From positions 24,702 to 88,701 of the forward strand of contig NZ_JAAXKZ010000008.1 of the NCBI RefSeq assembly GCF_012911875.1: a stretch of DNA of 64,000 bases, given 5' to 3'. The notes under the pieces are model-generated. The model did no database searches and was not told where the DNA came from. It saw only the letters and a program-made list of their open reading frames with translations. The stretch is from Pseudonocardia bannensis (GTDB lineage Bacteria > Actinomycetota > Actinomycetes > Mycobacteriales > Pseudonocardiaceae). Within the stretch, counting starts at the first letter, position 1, and every line of letters begins with the position of its first letter. This document shows positions 53,086 through 61,881 of the stretch, in pieces. The position numbers were made by a program, and so were the translations under genes.

Positions 53086-55437
53086 TCAGCCCTCCAGCCC
53101 GGCCTGCTCCAGGAGCGTCCAGATCCTCGATGGCGACAGGGGTGTCGCGGTGAGTCCGGCGGCGATCTCGGGAACCGCGTTCGCGATCGCATTGCCGACC
53201 GTCGCCGCCGGCGGCTGGATGCCGCTCTCACCGACGCCCTTGAACCCGCCGGTGATGATCGGGCTCGGGGTGACGTGGTGCTCGATGACGATGTCCGGCA
53301 CGTCCTCGGACAGCGGGAGCACGTAGTCCAGGTACGAGGTGGCCAGCGGCTGGCCGGTCTCCGGGTCGAAGGCCGCCTCCTCCAGCAGCGCGGTTCCGAG
53401 GCCCTGGGCGATGGCTCCGATGATCTGCCCATCCGCGATCAGCGGGTTGACCAGGACGCCACTGTCGTTGACCGTCCAGTAGTCCTCGACGGTCACCTTG
53501 CCGGTGTCGAGGTCGACGGCCACCGCGGCGCCGTGCGCCGAGTAGGCGTAGGTGATGCCGGGCGGGTCGAACGAGACCGTCTCCTCGAGGAGGATCTTGT
53601 CGGTCTCGCCGCGGCCCCAGCCCATCCAGCCCCGGTGGGCCACATCGCGCCAGGTGACCTCGGCCCCGGTCGTGCCGGCCCGGAACACCGTCCCGTCCAG
53701 CTTGACCTCCTCCACTCCGACCCCCAGGGCGCGCGCCGCGAGGCCGAGCATCCGCTCGCGCATGGTGGCACCCGCCGTGATCAGTGCAGCGCCCGCGAGG
53801 GGCAGCGACCGGCTCGCCTGGGAGGAGAAGTTGGAGTACGGCGCGGTGGCCGTGTCCCCGAGCTGGACGGAGATCATCTCCAGTGGCACGCCGAGCTCGT
53901 CGGCGACGATCTGGGCCAGTGCGGTTTCGATGCCCTGTCCCATCGGCGTGACCCCGGAGAAGACCGTGACGGTCCCGTCCTCGTTCACCCGGATCGTGCC
54001 GGTCTCGTAGCCGCTCCAGTGGATCTGGAACATCTCCAGCAGCGCGCTGGGTGCGAAACCGGTGATCTCGACGTTGCCGGTGACGGCGATACCGCGCCGG
54101 ATCCGGTCGGTCGACGGCCGTCGCCGCGTCTCGCCCATCTCCACGGCCCGGCGCAGGACGGCCGGGTAGTCGCCGGAGTCGTAGGTGAGCATGGTGCCGG
54201 TGGTGTAGGGCATCTGCTCGGGTTGGATCGTGTTGAGCAGCCGCAGCTCGTTCGCGTCCCGGCCGAGCTCGCGGGCGGCCTCGTCGATGATCCGTTCCCG
54301 GATCCAGGCCGACTCCTGCATGCCGTAGCCGCGGTAGGCGCCGGTCGGGACGGCATTGGTGAACACCGCGGTGACGGTCGCCCCCGCCGCGCCGAACCGG
54401 TAGGGACCCTCGATGGTCAGGGCCGCCACCTGGAACGGCCCGCTGCCCGCCGTGCTGAGGAAGGCACCGACGTCACCGTGGATGTGCACGTGCAGGGCGG
54501 TGAACCGGCCGTCGGCATCGAGACCGAGCCGACACCGGGCCTGCTGACCACGACCCTGGTAGCTCGCCGTGAGGTTCTCGGTGCGGTCCTCGATCCATTT
54601 GACCCGGCGGCCGAGCACCTTGGCCGCCAGGCAGGTCATCGCCTCGTCCGCGTAGAGCGTGGTCTTGCCGCCGAAGGCGCCACCGACGTCCGGGGTGACC
54701 ACCCGGACCTGATCCACGCGCAGCCGGAGGCCGACCGCCACTTCCTGGCGCACCAGGTGCGGAACCTGCGTACTGGCCCAGACCGTCAGCTGCTCGGTGC
54801 TCGGGATCCACTCGGCGAGCACGCCGCGGGGCTCCATCGGGCTGGGGTTGATGCGCTGCACGGCGAACTCGCGCTCGACGACGTGTGCGGCGCCGGCGAA
54901 CAGTGCGTCCAGCTCCTCGACCGGCGGGCCGAAATGGATGCCACCTGCGACGTTGCCGCCGTGTTCCGGATACAGCAGCGGGGCATCGGGGGCGAGCGCC
55001 GCCTCGATCCCGACGACAGCGGGCAAGGGATCGATGTCGATCTCGACGAGTTCGGCGAGGTCCTCGGCGACCGCGCGGTTGCGCGCGACGACCACGCCGA
55101 GTGGCTGGCCGACATAGCGCACGGTGCGGATGGCGAGCTCGACGGCGGCCAGGTGCTGGCCGGGGATCCGCCAGGTGGTGGGCAGCGGGTCGGTGAGCCG
55201 GCCGATCTCGTCGGGACCGAGCACGAGAACCGCCTCGCCGCTCTCCCTGGCGGCCGAGGCGTCGAAGCGGGTGATCGTGCCGTGCGCGGCAGGGCTGCGG
55301 ATGATCGCGGCGTGCAGCACCCCGGTCTCGTCGATGTCGTCGACGTAGCGGCCGTGGCCGCGCAGCATCCGGTCGTCGTGCAGACGCGGCATGCGCTTGC
55401 CGACGAGGGTGTCCCCGTTGCGGGTCGCGATGGTCAT
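53086..55437 (-). CDS. Molybdenum hydroxylase large subunit (xanthine oxidase family)
   Basis: A 783-residue molybdopterin subunit. The motifs are VVTPDVGGAFGGKTTLYADE, VPTGAYRGYGMQESAWIRER, GVTPMGQGIETALAQIVADE and the catalytic-glutamate segment ITGGFKGVGESGIQPPAATV. AYRGYG is neither the form I CO-dehydrogenase motif (AYRCSFR) nor form II. Small-molecule aza-arene hydroxylases (quinoline, nicotine, 6-hydroxypseudooxynicotine or nicotinate type) have this three-gene make-up. Given NicX-like and maleate isomerase genes upstream, hydroxylation of a pyridine ring is the favoured role. Last of three overlapping genes. Confidence 0.85.
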   Translation of the reverse strand: MTIATRNGDTLVGKRMPRLHDDRMLRGHGRYVDDIDETGVLHAAIIRSPAAHGTITRFDASAARESGEAVLVLGPDEIGRLTDPLPTTWRIPGQHLAAVELAIRTVRYVGQPLGVVVARNRAVAEDLAELVEIDIDPLPAVVGIEAALAPDAPLLYPEHGGNVAGGIHFGPPVEELDALFAGAAHVVEREFAVQRINPSPMEPRGVLAEWIPSTEQLTVWASTQVPHLVRQEVAVGLRLRVDQVRVVTPDVGGAFGGKTTLYADEAMTCLAAKVLGRRVKWIEDRTENLTASYQGRGQQARCRLGLDADGRFTALHVHIHGDVGAFLSTAGSGPFQVAALTIEGPYRFGAAGATVTAVFTNAVPTGAYRGYGMQESAWIRERIIDEAARELGRDANELRLLNTIQPEQMPYTTGTMLTYDSGDYPAVLRRAVEMGETRRRPSTDRIRRGIAVTGNVEITGFAPSALLEMFQIHWSGYETGTIRVNEDGTVTVFSGVTPMGQGIETALAQIVADELGVPLEMISVQLGDTATAPYSNFSSQASRSLPLAGAALITAGATMRERMLGLAARALGVGVEEVKLDGTVFRAGTTGAEVTWRDVAHRGWMGWGRGETDKILLEETVSFDPPGITYAYSAHGAAVAVDLDTGKVTVEDYWTVNDSGVLVNPLIADGQIIGAIAQGLGTALLEEAAFDPETGQPLATSYLDYVLPLSEDVPDIVIEHHVTPSPIITGGFKGVGESGIQPPAATVGNAIANAVPEIAAGLTATPLSPSRIWTLLEQAGLEG

Positions 55438-55931
55438 CGCCCGGCCTCCTGCCAGTGGTGCTCGATCGCTGCGCGGATGCCCTGGTATCCGGTGCACCGG
55501 CAGACGTGGCCGCCGAGCACCTCGGTCGTGGTCTGCTCGGCCGTCAGGCCCTCGCGCTCGGCTGCGGTGACGCTCATCAGGATTCCCGGGGTGCAGAACC
55601 CGCACTGCAGGCCGTGCTCGTCACGCATCGCCCGCTGGAATCCGGAGAGCTCCCCGTCCTGTGCGAGTGCCTCGACGGTCTCGATGCGGCGGCCGTCCGC
55701 CTGGACCGCGAGCAGCAGGCAGGAGCGCACCGGCACGTCGTCGACCAGCACGGTGCAGGCGCCGCAGACGCCCTGCTCGCACCCGACGTGGGTGCCGGTG
55801 AGCCCGAGGTCGTGGCGGAGGAAGTCGCTGAGCAGCGCACGCGGTTCGGTCTCCGCCGAGCGCGTCACGCCGTTCACGGTCGCGGTCACGGTCCGCATCC
55901 GGGCCGGGGCCGGAGTGGTCGGGACAGTCAT
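55434..55931 (-). CDS. Molybdenum hydroxylase [2Fe-2S] subunit
   Basis: A 165-residue iron-sulfur subunit with the plant-type cluster VGCEQGVCGACTVLVDDVPV plus a later Cys (RSCLLL), and the second cluster in QCGFCTPGILMSV and GHVCRCTGYQGI. It overlaps both neighbours by 4 bp (ATGA), indicating strict translational coupling. Transfers electrons from the molybdenum site to FAD. Confidence 0.93.
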   Translation of the reverse strand: MTVPTTPAPARMRTVTATVNGVTRSAETEPRALLSDFLRHDLGLTGTHVGCEQGVCGACTVLVDDVPVRSCLLLAVQADGRRIETVEALAQDGELSGFQRAMRDEHGLQCGFCTPGILMSVTAAEREGLTAEQTTTEVLGGHVCRCTGYQGIRAAIEHHWQEAGR

Positions 55932-56788
55932 CGGGAGCCTCCCTGATCGAGTCGGGCTGCGGCGCGGCGGATGACGGCGCGGAGCAGCCCGCGCCGGAAC
56001 GAGGCGGTGCCGTGGATGTCCGACGGCGGATCCACCTCGGCGCTCGCCGCATCGAGCACCTCGGCGAGATCGCCGGAGAGCCGGTGGCCGACGAGTGCCG
56101 CCTCTGCTGCCGGTAGCCGCAGCGGTCGTTCGGCGATGCCGGCACCGGCGAGCCGGGCGGCGGTCACGACGCCGTCCTCGAGCCGGACCCCGAAACACAG
56201 ACCGACGAACGGGAAGTCGCCGTGGCGGCGGGAGACCTCCTCGAAGCAGAAGCGGAAGCCCTGGTGACGAGGGAACTCGACCGCGGTGAGCAGCTCTTCC
56301 GGCCGCCGGGAGGTGGTGAACACCGACTGGAAGAAGCCGGCTGCCTCCTCGGTCCGGCCACCGTCGCGGGCCCGCAGGTGCAGCCGGGCGTCCAGCGCGA
56401 CCGCGACGGCGGGCAGCTCGGCGGCCGGGTCGGCGTGGCACAGTGACCCGCCGAGGGTGGTCCGGTTGCGGATCTGCGGATGAGCCACCAGCCGGATCGC
56501 CTCCGGGACGATCGGCAGCGCGTCGGCGAGCACCGGGTCGCGTTCCAGGGTGGCCAGCCGGGCCATCGCGCCGAGCACGACCGCGTCGTCCGCCACCTCG
56601 ACGCCGTCGAGGCCGGGCACGCGGTTGATGTCCACGACGACGTCCGGGCGGGCCAGTCGCAGGTTGAGCAGCGGAACCAGGCTCTGGCCACCGGCCAGCA
56701 CCGTGGCGTCCTGATCCGTCCGGGCCAGCAACTCGACGATCTCGTCGAGCGTGCGCGGTTCCTGATAATCGAACGCAGGAGGTTTCAT
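55928..56788 (-). CDS. Molybdenum hydroxylase FAD-binding subunit
   Basis: A 286-residue FAD subunit beginning MKPPAFDYQEPRTLDEIVEL. FAD-binding motifs are TVLAGGQSLVPLLNLRLARP and HPQIRNRTTLGGSLCHADPA. First gene of the M-S-L operon, whose promoter region carries a direct repeat about 70-90 bp upstream. AGGAG precedes the ATG within about 8 nt. Confidence 0.92.
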   Translation of the reverse strand: MKPPAFDYQEPRTLDEIVELLARTDQDATVLAGGQSLVPLLNLRLARPDVVVDINRVPGLDGVEVADDAVVLGAMARLATLERDPVLADALPIVPEAIRLVAHPQIRNRTTLGGSLCHADPAAELPAVAVALDARLHLRARDGGRTEEAAGFFQSVFTTSRRPEELLTAVEFPRHQGFRFCFEEVSRRHGDFPFVGLCFGVRLEDGVVTAARLAGAGIAERPLRLPAAEAALVGHRLSGDLAEVLDAASAEVDPPSDIHGTASFRRGLLRAVIRRAAARLDQGGSR

Positions 56789-56856
56789 TCGAACTCCTCG
56801 CGAATGTAGTGGGGTACGGCGGCGCGCGAATACGCCGAAGCTTCAGAACGATGTGA

Positions 56857-56889
56857 ATACACTACTGCATACACTTGGAGCGATGTCAA
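56857..56889 (-). promoter_or_regulatory. Promoter region with ATACACT direct repeat for the molybdenum hydroxylase operon
   Basis: ATACACT occurs at 56857-56863 and 56869-56875 on the plus strand, a 12-bp period. On the minus strand TTGACA (56889-56884) lies upstream, with TAGTGT as a poorly spaced -10 inside the repeat (19 bp). The repeat is a candidate site for the GntR protein encoded at 57.8-58.6 kb. The whole 217-bp gap to the maleate isomerase gene has no other gene. Confidence 0.5.
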
Positions 56890-57005
56890 TCCCCGAATTC
56901 CACCGCACCGTCACGGTAATTCACGCATGGCAATCCGAGCGATTCCGACCCGCAACGTTGCGGAAAAGAACCGCTCCCACCCCACAGGCGTCTACACGGC
57001 AGCGG

Positions 57006-57755
57006 TCATCCGGGCGCCAGCAGCGCCCCGGCATCCGGGACGACGGGATCGAGCGCGAGGGCACGCAGGATCTGCCAGACGGTCGCGACCGCCGAGGAGA
57101 CCACCGGGATCCCGAGGGCGTCCTGCACCGGCTGGATCGCCGCCAGCGACGGCATCTGGACGCACGCACTCAGCACGAGGGCGTCGACCCCACTGGTGTC
57201 GACCTCCTTTGCCAGCCTCTGCAGGTTGGCCGGGTCGAGCCGGCCCACCTCGAGGTTGTCGGCGACCTCCAGGCTCAGCGAGTCGTGCACCTCGATTCCC
57301 TCACCGCCGATGTACCCGCAGACCGTCGCGGTGAGCGGCTTCTCGTAGGGCGCGATCACCGAGACCCGCCGGGCTCCGAGGTGGTGCAGTGCGTCGACCA
57401 GGGCGCCGGCCGAGGTGAGCACCGGGGCGGTGGGGCCGTCCGGAACAACGGCCGCGGCGGAGAGCCGCTCGGTGCTGGTCCGGTGGTAGCCCGCCCCCCG
57501 GGCCATGATCGCGACCAGGCATGCGTAGGCGAGGACGTCCACCCGGGCATCGGCCAGCTCCTCGGCGCAGCGCACCGACTGCTCGTCCATCGCCACCAGC
57601 TCGGCCGGCGTGACGTTCTGCATCCGCATCCGCGCGGAGTGGAAGGTGAACCGCTCCGGGTGAGTGCGCTCCCGGGCCCGCAGCATCGCGGGGATCTCGG
57701 TTTCCATGGTGGTGTTGGAACTCGGGACGATCATCCCGATCCGGTGCGTGGTCAT
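57006..57755 (-). CDS. Maleate cis-trans isomerase (Asp/Glu racemase superfamily)
   Basis: A 249-residue two-cysteine isomerase. The motifs are IGMIVPSSNTTMETEIP, LAYACLVAIM with Cys79 and VLSACVQMPSLAAIQPVQ with Cys198. It converts maleate to fumarate, the last step of the 2,5-dihydroxypyridine/nicotinate pathway (NicE) and of some other pathways. Arylmalonate decarboxylase is related, but the SSNTTME start and paired cysteines fit the isomerase. It overlaps the GntR gene by 4 bp. Confidence 0.87.
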   Translation of the reverse strand: MTTHRIGMIVPSSNTTMETEIPAMLRARERTHPERFTFHSARMRMQNVTPAELVAMDEQSVRCAEELADARVDVLAYACLVAIMARGAGYHRTSTERLSAAAVVPDGPTAPVLTSAGALVDALHHLGARRVSVIAPYEKPLTATVCGYIGGEGIEVHDSLSLEVADNLEVGRLDPANLQRLAKEVDTSGVDALVLSACVQMPSLAAIQPVQDALGIPVVSSAVATVWQILRALALDPVVPDAGALLAPG

Positions 57756-58591
57756 GCGCGGGCACTGCCTTCCCCGCCGGCCTCCGGGCCCGCGGTGTGG
57801 TCGAGGTTCGCCGTTCTCAGTGCCGGTAGCGGCCGGAGCTCGGCGCGCTGCCAGCGGATATGCGCGGGCCTGTCGAGACGGCCGTCCGGGAGGGACTCCA
57901 GCTCGATGCCGACCCCCCGCGTGGCCAGCAGCAGAGCGTGGAACCGGTGGTCCGGCTCGCCCTCGCGAACCAGCCCGATCGCGGCGTCGATGAGGTGGAA
58001 CTCCAGCAGCCGGCGGGTCAGCTCGGGATCCCGGGCGAGCATGGCCTCGAGGAACATCCGGTCGACGTGGGTGAAGTCCTCCGGCGCCTCCGGCCGGGAG
58101 AAGTAGAGCCGCTGGTGGCGGTAGATCTTGAGGTGCAGCGAGTGGGTGAGCTCCGCAGTAGCGGCCGGGTAGTGGCGGATGGCCAGATCGTGGAACCTGC
58201 GGTGCGCCTCCTGGAAGTCGCGGATCCGGTGCCGGTCGGCCTCCATGCTGTCCAGCTCAGAGCCCATCTTGGCCAGCTCGGCGTCGTCGAGTTCGGACAC
58301 GATCGCGGCGATCGTCGGCGGCTCGACGAGCAGACGGAGGGCGTAGTACTGCTCCACCTGGGCCACGTTCGTGGGTGCCACCTCCATGCCGCGGTTGGCC
58401 TCGGACACCAGGAGACCGTCACCCTCCAGGCGGTGCAGCGCCTCCCGCAACGGTGTGCGGCTGACCTGCAGTTCCGCCGCCAGGACACTCTGCGACATCC
58501 GGAACCCCGGCGCGTAGACGCCGTCGATGATGCGCTCCCACAACGTCTGGTAGATCTCCTCGACGGTGTTGCCAGGACGGCGCACCGTCAC
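57752..58591 (-). CDS. GntR-family regulator (FCD type)
   Basis: A 279-residue regulator with an N-terminal winged HTH (RMSQSVLAAELQVSRTPLRE and ALHRLEGDGLLVSEANRGME) and an FCD domain with EAHRRFHDLAIRHYP and the later histidine ligands. Encoded inside the catabolic operon, it likely senses a pathway acid and may bind the ATACACT repeats before the molybdenum hydroxylase genes. The start overlaps the preceding small gene. Confidence 0.87.
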   Translation of the reverse strand: MTVRRPGNTVEEIYQTLWERIIDGVYAPGFRMSQSVLAAELQVSRTPLREALHRLEGDGLLVSEANRGMEVAPTNVAQVEQYYALRLLVEPPTIAAIVSELDDAELAKMGSELDSMEADRHRIRDFQEAHRRFHDLAIRHYPAATAELTHSLHLKIYRHQRLYFSRPEAPEDFTHVDRMFLEAMLARDPELTRRLLEFHLIDAAIGLVREGEPDHRFHALLLATRGVGIELESLPDGRLDRPAHIRWQRAELRPLPALRTANLDHTAGPEAGGEGSARA

Positions 58592-58842
58592 GGCTTGATC
58601 CCGTCGTGGGCGTCCAGCCGGATCGCGAACAGCTCGGTGAACCGCTCCGCGTCCTGTGCCGCGACGATCTCCAACTGCATCGCATCCAGCAGGATGCGAT
58701 ATCCGCTGCGGGGAACCGTCAGCTCCAGGCGCTCACCCTGTTTCGTCCACACTTTCCTGACCTGTACACCGGTGAATTCGTTTGCGATACCGAACGGCTC
58801 GCCGGCACGCACGATTCCGTCCTCGAGATCCCCCAGGCTCAT
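58588..58842 (-). CDS. Small conserved protein found with ring-cleavage genes
   Basis: An 84-residue protein: IANEFTGVQVRKVWTKQGER, LELTVPRSGYRILLDAMQLE and a short C-terminus. Proteins with the NEF..V.VRKV.T..GERLE..APR.GY.I.LD pattern occur beside LigAB-type dioxygenase genes and are sometimes labelled dihydrodiol dehydrogenase, although they are far too small for that. Function unknown; perhaps an accessory subunit of the dioxygenase encoded two genes upstream. Confidence 0.65.
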   Translation of the reverse strand: MSLGDLEDGIVRAGEPFGIANEFTGVQVRKVWTKQGERLELTVPRSGYRILLDAMQLEIVAAQDAERFTELFAIRLDAHDGIKP

Positions 58843-58863
58843 GACGCCCCTCCCCTTCTCGTA

Positions 58864-59730
58864 TCAGCCGATACCGATGATCTCAGGCTCGGCGGCATAC
58901 GCCTGCGGCCGAACACCCGCCAGCACCGGGAGGGCGGTGCGCACCCTGTTCACCTCCGACAACGCGAGGTCGAGCACCTGCCACGCGGGCCCACCCACCC
59001 CGAGGTCGGCGAGGACCTCCCCCCAGGGATCGACGACGAGGGCGTGGCCGAAGGTCTCGAACGCATCGGTCCCGTCCTCGCCCCGCACCGTGGCGGAGGC
59101 GACGACGAAGGCGGCGCTCTCGATGGCCCGCGCCCGCAGCAGTACCTCCCAGTGCGCCGCACCGGTCTTCTGGGTGAAGGCCGCCGGCACCAGGATCACC
59201 TCGGCCCCGGCCAGGGCGAGGCTCCGGTACAACTCCGGGAAGCGGACGTCGTAGCAGATCGTGAGGCCGACCCGGACGCCACCGATCTCGGCGATCATCG
59301 GTCGCCGGCCGGCCTGCTCCACCGACGAGGCCTCGAACGACTGTCCACCGATCCGGGCGTCGAACAGGTGGATCTTGTCGTAACCCCCCGCGACGGTGCC
59401 GTCCGGCCCGATGACGAGGGCGGTGTTGAAGATGCGGCCTTCATCGTCGCGGCGCTTGAAACCGCCGAGGACCACGGTGGCCGAGGCGCTCTTCGCCGCG
59501 GCCCGCAACTCGTCGATCTCGGGTGAGTCGACGGAGAGTGCGGCAGCCCGCATCTCGGTGTTGCTGCCGAGCATCAGGCCGTTCTCCGGGAGCAGCACGA
59601 GGTCGGCACCCGGCCCGGCTTCGCCGATCAGCCGGGTCGCGACGGCCAGGTTCGCCGCGACGTCGCGGGTGGGCCGCCACTGCGTGACGGCCACCCGCAA
59701 CCGGCGCGCATCCGCGGCCGCGTCAGACAC
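58864..59730 (-). CDS. Carbon-nitrogen hydrolase (nitrilase superfamily)
   Basis: A 288-residue nitrilase-fold amidase with the Glu-Lys-Cys triad in LVLLPENGLMLG, YDKIHLFDARIGGQSFE and VGLTICYDVRFPELYRSLAL. The family includes omega-amidases and N-carbamoyl hydrolases. In a pathway through N-formylmaleamate or maleamate, an amidase is needed before maleate isomerase, so this is a candidate; the P. putida enzyme NicF belongs to another family. The GTG start overlaps the dioxygenase stop by 8 bp. Confidence 0.85.
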   Translation of the reverse strand: MSDAAADARRLRVAVTQWRPTRDVAANLAVATRLIGEAGPGADLVLLPENGLMLGSNTEMRAAALSVDSPEIDELRAAAKSASATVVLGGFKRRDDEGRIFNTALVIGPDGTVAGGYDKIHLFDARIGGQSFEASSVEQAGRRPMIAEIGGVRVGLTICYDVRFPELYRSLALAGAEVILVPAAFTQKTGAAHWEVLLRARAIESAAFVVASATVRGEDGTDAFETFGHALVVDPWGEVLADLGVGGPAWQVLDLALSEVNRVRTALPVLAGVRPQAYAAEPEIIGIG

Positions 59731-60832
59731 CGGCCGGCTCCCGCTCCGGAAGAAGCATGTTGACCACGGTCCACCCGCCGCCCGATGCCTGCATCGGCTC
59801 GTAGGCGTAGACCTCGCCCCGCACGCCACCGCCGATCAGCCCGAGCATGATCAGCCAGTTGAGGAACTCGTACTGGCCGTGGTCGAGCAGCGCGTAGGGC
59901 TCCAGATTGCCCAGCTCGATGCCCTTGCCCGCGCGCAGCATCTCCAGCACGTAGGTGTCGAACTCCTCGTCCACGTGGCCGAACTTCCCCGGGTCGAGCC
60001 AGTGCGACAGGCCGCCGGTCGCCAGCATCGCCACCCGGCGCCCGGACGACCCGACCACCGTCCGCAGCACCTCACCGAAGGCCCGAGCCCCGAAGGGCGA
60101 GAACCCGCGGGCGGGCTGGGTGATGATCGGGATGACCGGGATGTCCGGGCGCGGCAGCAGCAGTCGGAGCGGGACGATCAGCCCGTGGTCGAGGTCGATC
60201 CGGGTGGACTCCTCGACCTCGAGTCCCTCGGCCCGCACCGCATCCACGATCGCGTGCGCGTAGGCCGGGTCGCCCTGCAGCGTGAGGTCCAGATCGGGGC
60301 GCTTGAAGAACGCCATGGACCCGTTGTGCGTCGCGCCGGTCCCGACCACGAAGGCACCCGTGGAGAAGCTCTGGAAGTGGCAGTCCGCCGTCACGATCAT
60401 GATGTCGGGGTTCGCGGCGGCGATGTCGCGGGCCAGCCGCTCGTACCCGGCGCTCAGCCGCGCCACGGCCTCGGCGGGGTCGATCTCGGGGCGGGCCAGC
60501 AGGTCGGGCACGTGCGAGCAGCCGCCGGCGAAGACGACCTCCGCAGGCACGTCGGGGTCGGGCAGTGGGCCGCCCTGCTCGACGTGGAAGCGACCGGTGC
60601 TGGCCGAGTCGCCGAGGTCGTCGGCGAACCACCGGCTGACGAGGATGGTGATCCCGTCACCGAGGCCGGCCGAGCGCAGCCGGTCCCGGTCGCCGCCCGC
60701 GATGACGGCCGCCCATTCGGAGTCCAGGCCGACCTCTGAGGCGACGGCGGAAGGGTCGCTCCGGAAGCGCGCCAGCAGCTCCGGGTCGCCGGCCAGCGCC
60801 AGGATGGCGGTCTCGAGGGTCGCGGCGTCCAT
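59723..60832 (-). CDS. LigA-LigB fused class III extradiol ring-cleavage dioxygenase
   Basis: A 369-residue fusion. The first 85 residues are LigA-like (LAGDPELLARFRSDPSAVAS, IAGGDRDRLRSAGLGDG). From about 105 a LigB catalytic domain follows: VVFAGGCSHVPDLLARPEID, IMIVTADCHFQSFSTG, RIDLDHGLIVPLRLL and LATGGLSHWLDPGKFG supply the expected iron and acid/base histidines. Such proteins open catechol- or dihydroxypyridine-like rings with O2. The gene abuts the NicX-like gene (TGATG), so the cluster encodes two unrelated ring-opening dioxygenases. Confidence 0.85.
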   Translation of the reverse strand: MDAATLETAILALAGDPELLARFRSDPSAVASEVGLDSEWAAVIAGGDRDRLRSAGLGDGITILVSRWFADDLGDSASTGRFHVEQGGPLPDPDVPAEVVFAGGCSHVPDLLARPEIDPAEAVARLSAGYERLARDIAAANPDIMIVTADCHFQSFSTGAFVVGTGATHNGSMAFFKRPDLDLTLQGDPAYAHAIVDAVRAEGLEVEESTRIDLDHGLIVPLRLLLPRPDIPVIPIITQPARGFSPFGARAFGEVLRTVVGSSGRRVAMLATGGLSHWLDPGKFGHVDEEFDTYVLEMLRAGKGIELGNLEPYALLDHGQYEFLNWLIMLGLIGGGVRGEVYAYEPMQASGGGWTVVNMLLPEREPAGV

Positions 60833-61848
60833 CACGCTCGGTCCTCCACGAGACCGCCGTCGCGGACGACCGCCACGTCGTCGATCGTCACGGTGCAGCT
60901 GTGCATCGGAATGTCCAGGTGGGCCGGGGTCTCGCGGTTGGCGAACCGGTTGGATCCGGTCGACCACATGAAGTTGCCCGCGGAGGAGCGCAGCTCCTGG
61001 CCGTAGAGCGAGCGCGGTTCGTAGACCTCGAACGCCGACCAGCGGGCGACCGGGTGCATGCCCCAGCCCATGTGCGACAGCGCCCAGACCTCGGGGTCGT
61101 TCCAGCTCTCGAAGTAGTCGCGCAGCAGGAACGCCTCGGCCCCGCCGCTGACGTCGGTGATGAATCCCTTCTCCACGGTCAGCGTGACGGGCTCGCGGAC
61201 GTAGCGCTGCCACGGGATGAGCGCGTCGCCGGGCTGCAGCACGAGGGTGCCCTCGGCGGTCCGGTCGTGCGGGAAGCAGGCCACGAATCCGCTGGGCCAG
61301 TGATCCCACCGGCTCGGCTCGTCGACGTAGCCCCACTGGTGGGTGACCGGCAGCTCCGAGCCGGAGATGTCGGCGCTCAGGTCGGTCCCGGCGGCGCTGG
61401 TGACCCGCAACGTCGTCCCGGCCTTGAGCCGCTTGCCACCCTCCTCGACGACCGAACGCAGCTCGGCCGAGCCCATCAGCCGCTCGAGCACGTCGGGCGG
61501 CTCGGCGACGAAGAGCATCCGTTTGCCCGCTCCGGTGATCCGGGTGCGGACATCGGAGTGGATCAGGCCGCCCACGGTCACATCGACGACGAGGTCGCAC
61601 TCCCCGGCACCGGCCAGCAGGGCCGCGACCTCGCGGCCGTCGGCGGAGTAGGGCGGCAGCATCGGGTTGGACAGGCTGGACGCGGTGAGCACCAGCGCCC
61701 CGGCCCCGAGGTCACGGGCCGCCGCCACCGCCGCCTCGACGTACTCGGTCTTCTGCCCCAGCTCGCTGATCACTCCGACGGTCTCGTCGGGCGTGACCGC
61801 ACACAGCCGGAACTGGTCGACGAACAGTTCCCGGAGAGTCTTCGGCAT
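60832..61848 (-). CDS. nicX: 2,5-dihydroxypyridine 5,6-dioxygenase (NicX/Hpo-like)
   Basis: A 338-residue enzyme of the M29-aminopeptidase-like dioxygenase group. Conserved blocks are MLFVAEPPDVLERL, YVDEPSRWDHWPSGF, GTLVLQPGD, ALSHMGWGMHPVARWSA and TPAHLDIPMHSCTVTIDD. The iron ligands match those of P. putida NicX: His259, His310 and Asp312. NicX opens 2,5-dihydroxypyridine to N-formylmaleamate. Presence with maleate isomerase strongly suggests a pyridine-ring pathway. Confidence 0.88.
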   Translation of the reverse strand: MPKTLRELFVDQFRLCAVTPDETVGVISELGQKTEYVEAAVAAARDLGAGALVLTASSLSNPMLPPYSADGREVAALLAGAGECDLVVDVTVGGLIHSDVRTRITGAGKRMLFVAEPPDVLERLMGSAELRSVVEEGGKRLKAGTTLRVTSAAGTDLSADISGSELPVTHQWGYVDEPSRWDHWPSGFVACFPHDRTAEGTLVLQPGDALIPWQRYVREPVTLTVEKGFITDVSGGAEAFLLRDYFESWNDPEVWALSHMGWGMHPVARWSAFEVYEPRSLYGQELRSSAGNFMWSTGSNRFANRETPAHLDIPMHSCTVTIDDVAVVRDGGLVEDRA

Positions 61849-61881
61849 TGCCTTGTGTGTCCCTTCGTCGTTCGTTGCGGT

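Noticed and set aside
52981..55974. Nearly 1000-codon plus-strand open frame opposite the molybdenum hydroxylase genes
   Set aside because: Spans three real overlapping genes and their start/stop junctions, with no recognisable motif of its own.
53086..56788. Carbon monoxide dehydrogenase (cox) operon
   Set aside because: The large subunit has AYRGYG instead of the AYRCSFR active-site loop of true CO dehydrogenase, and the context is pyridine catabolism.
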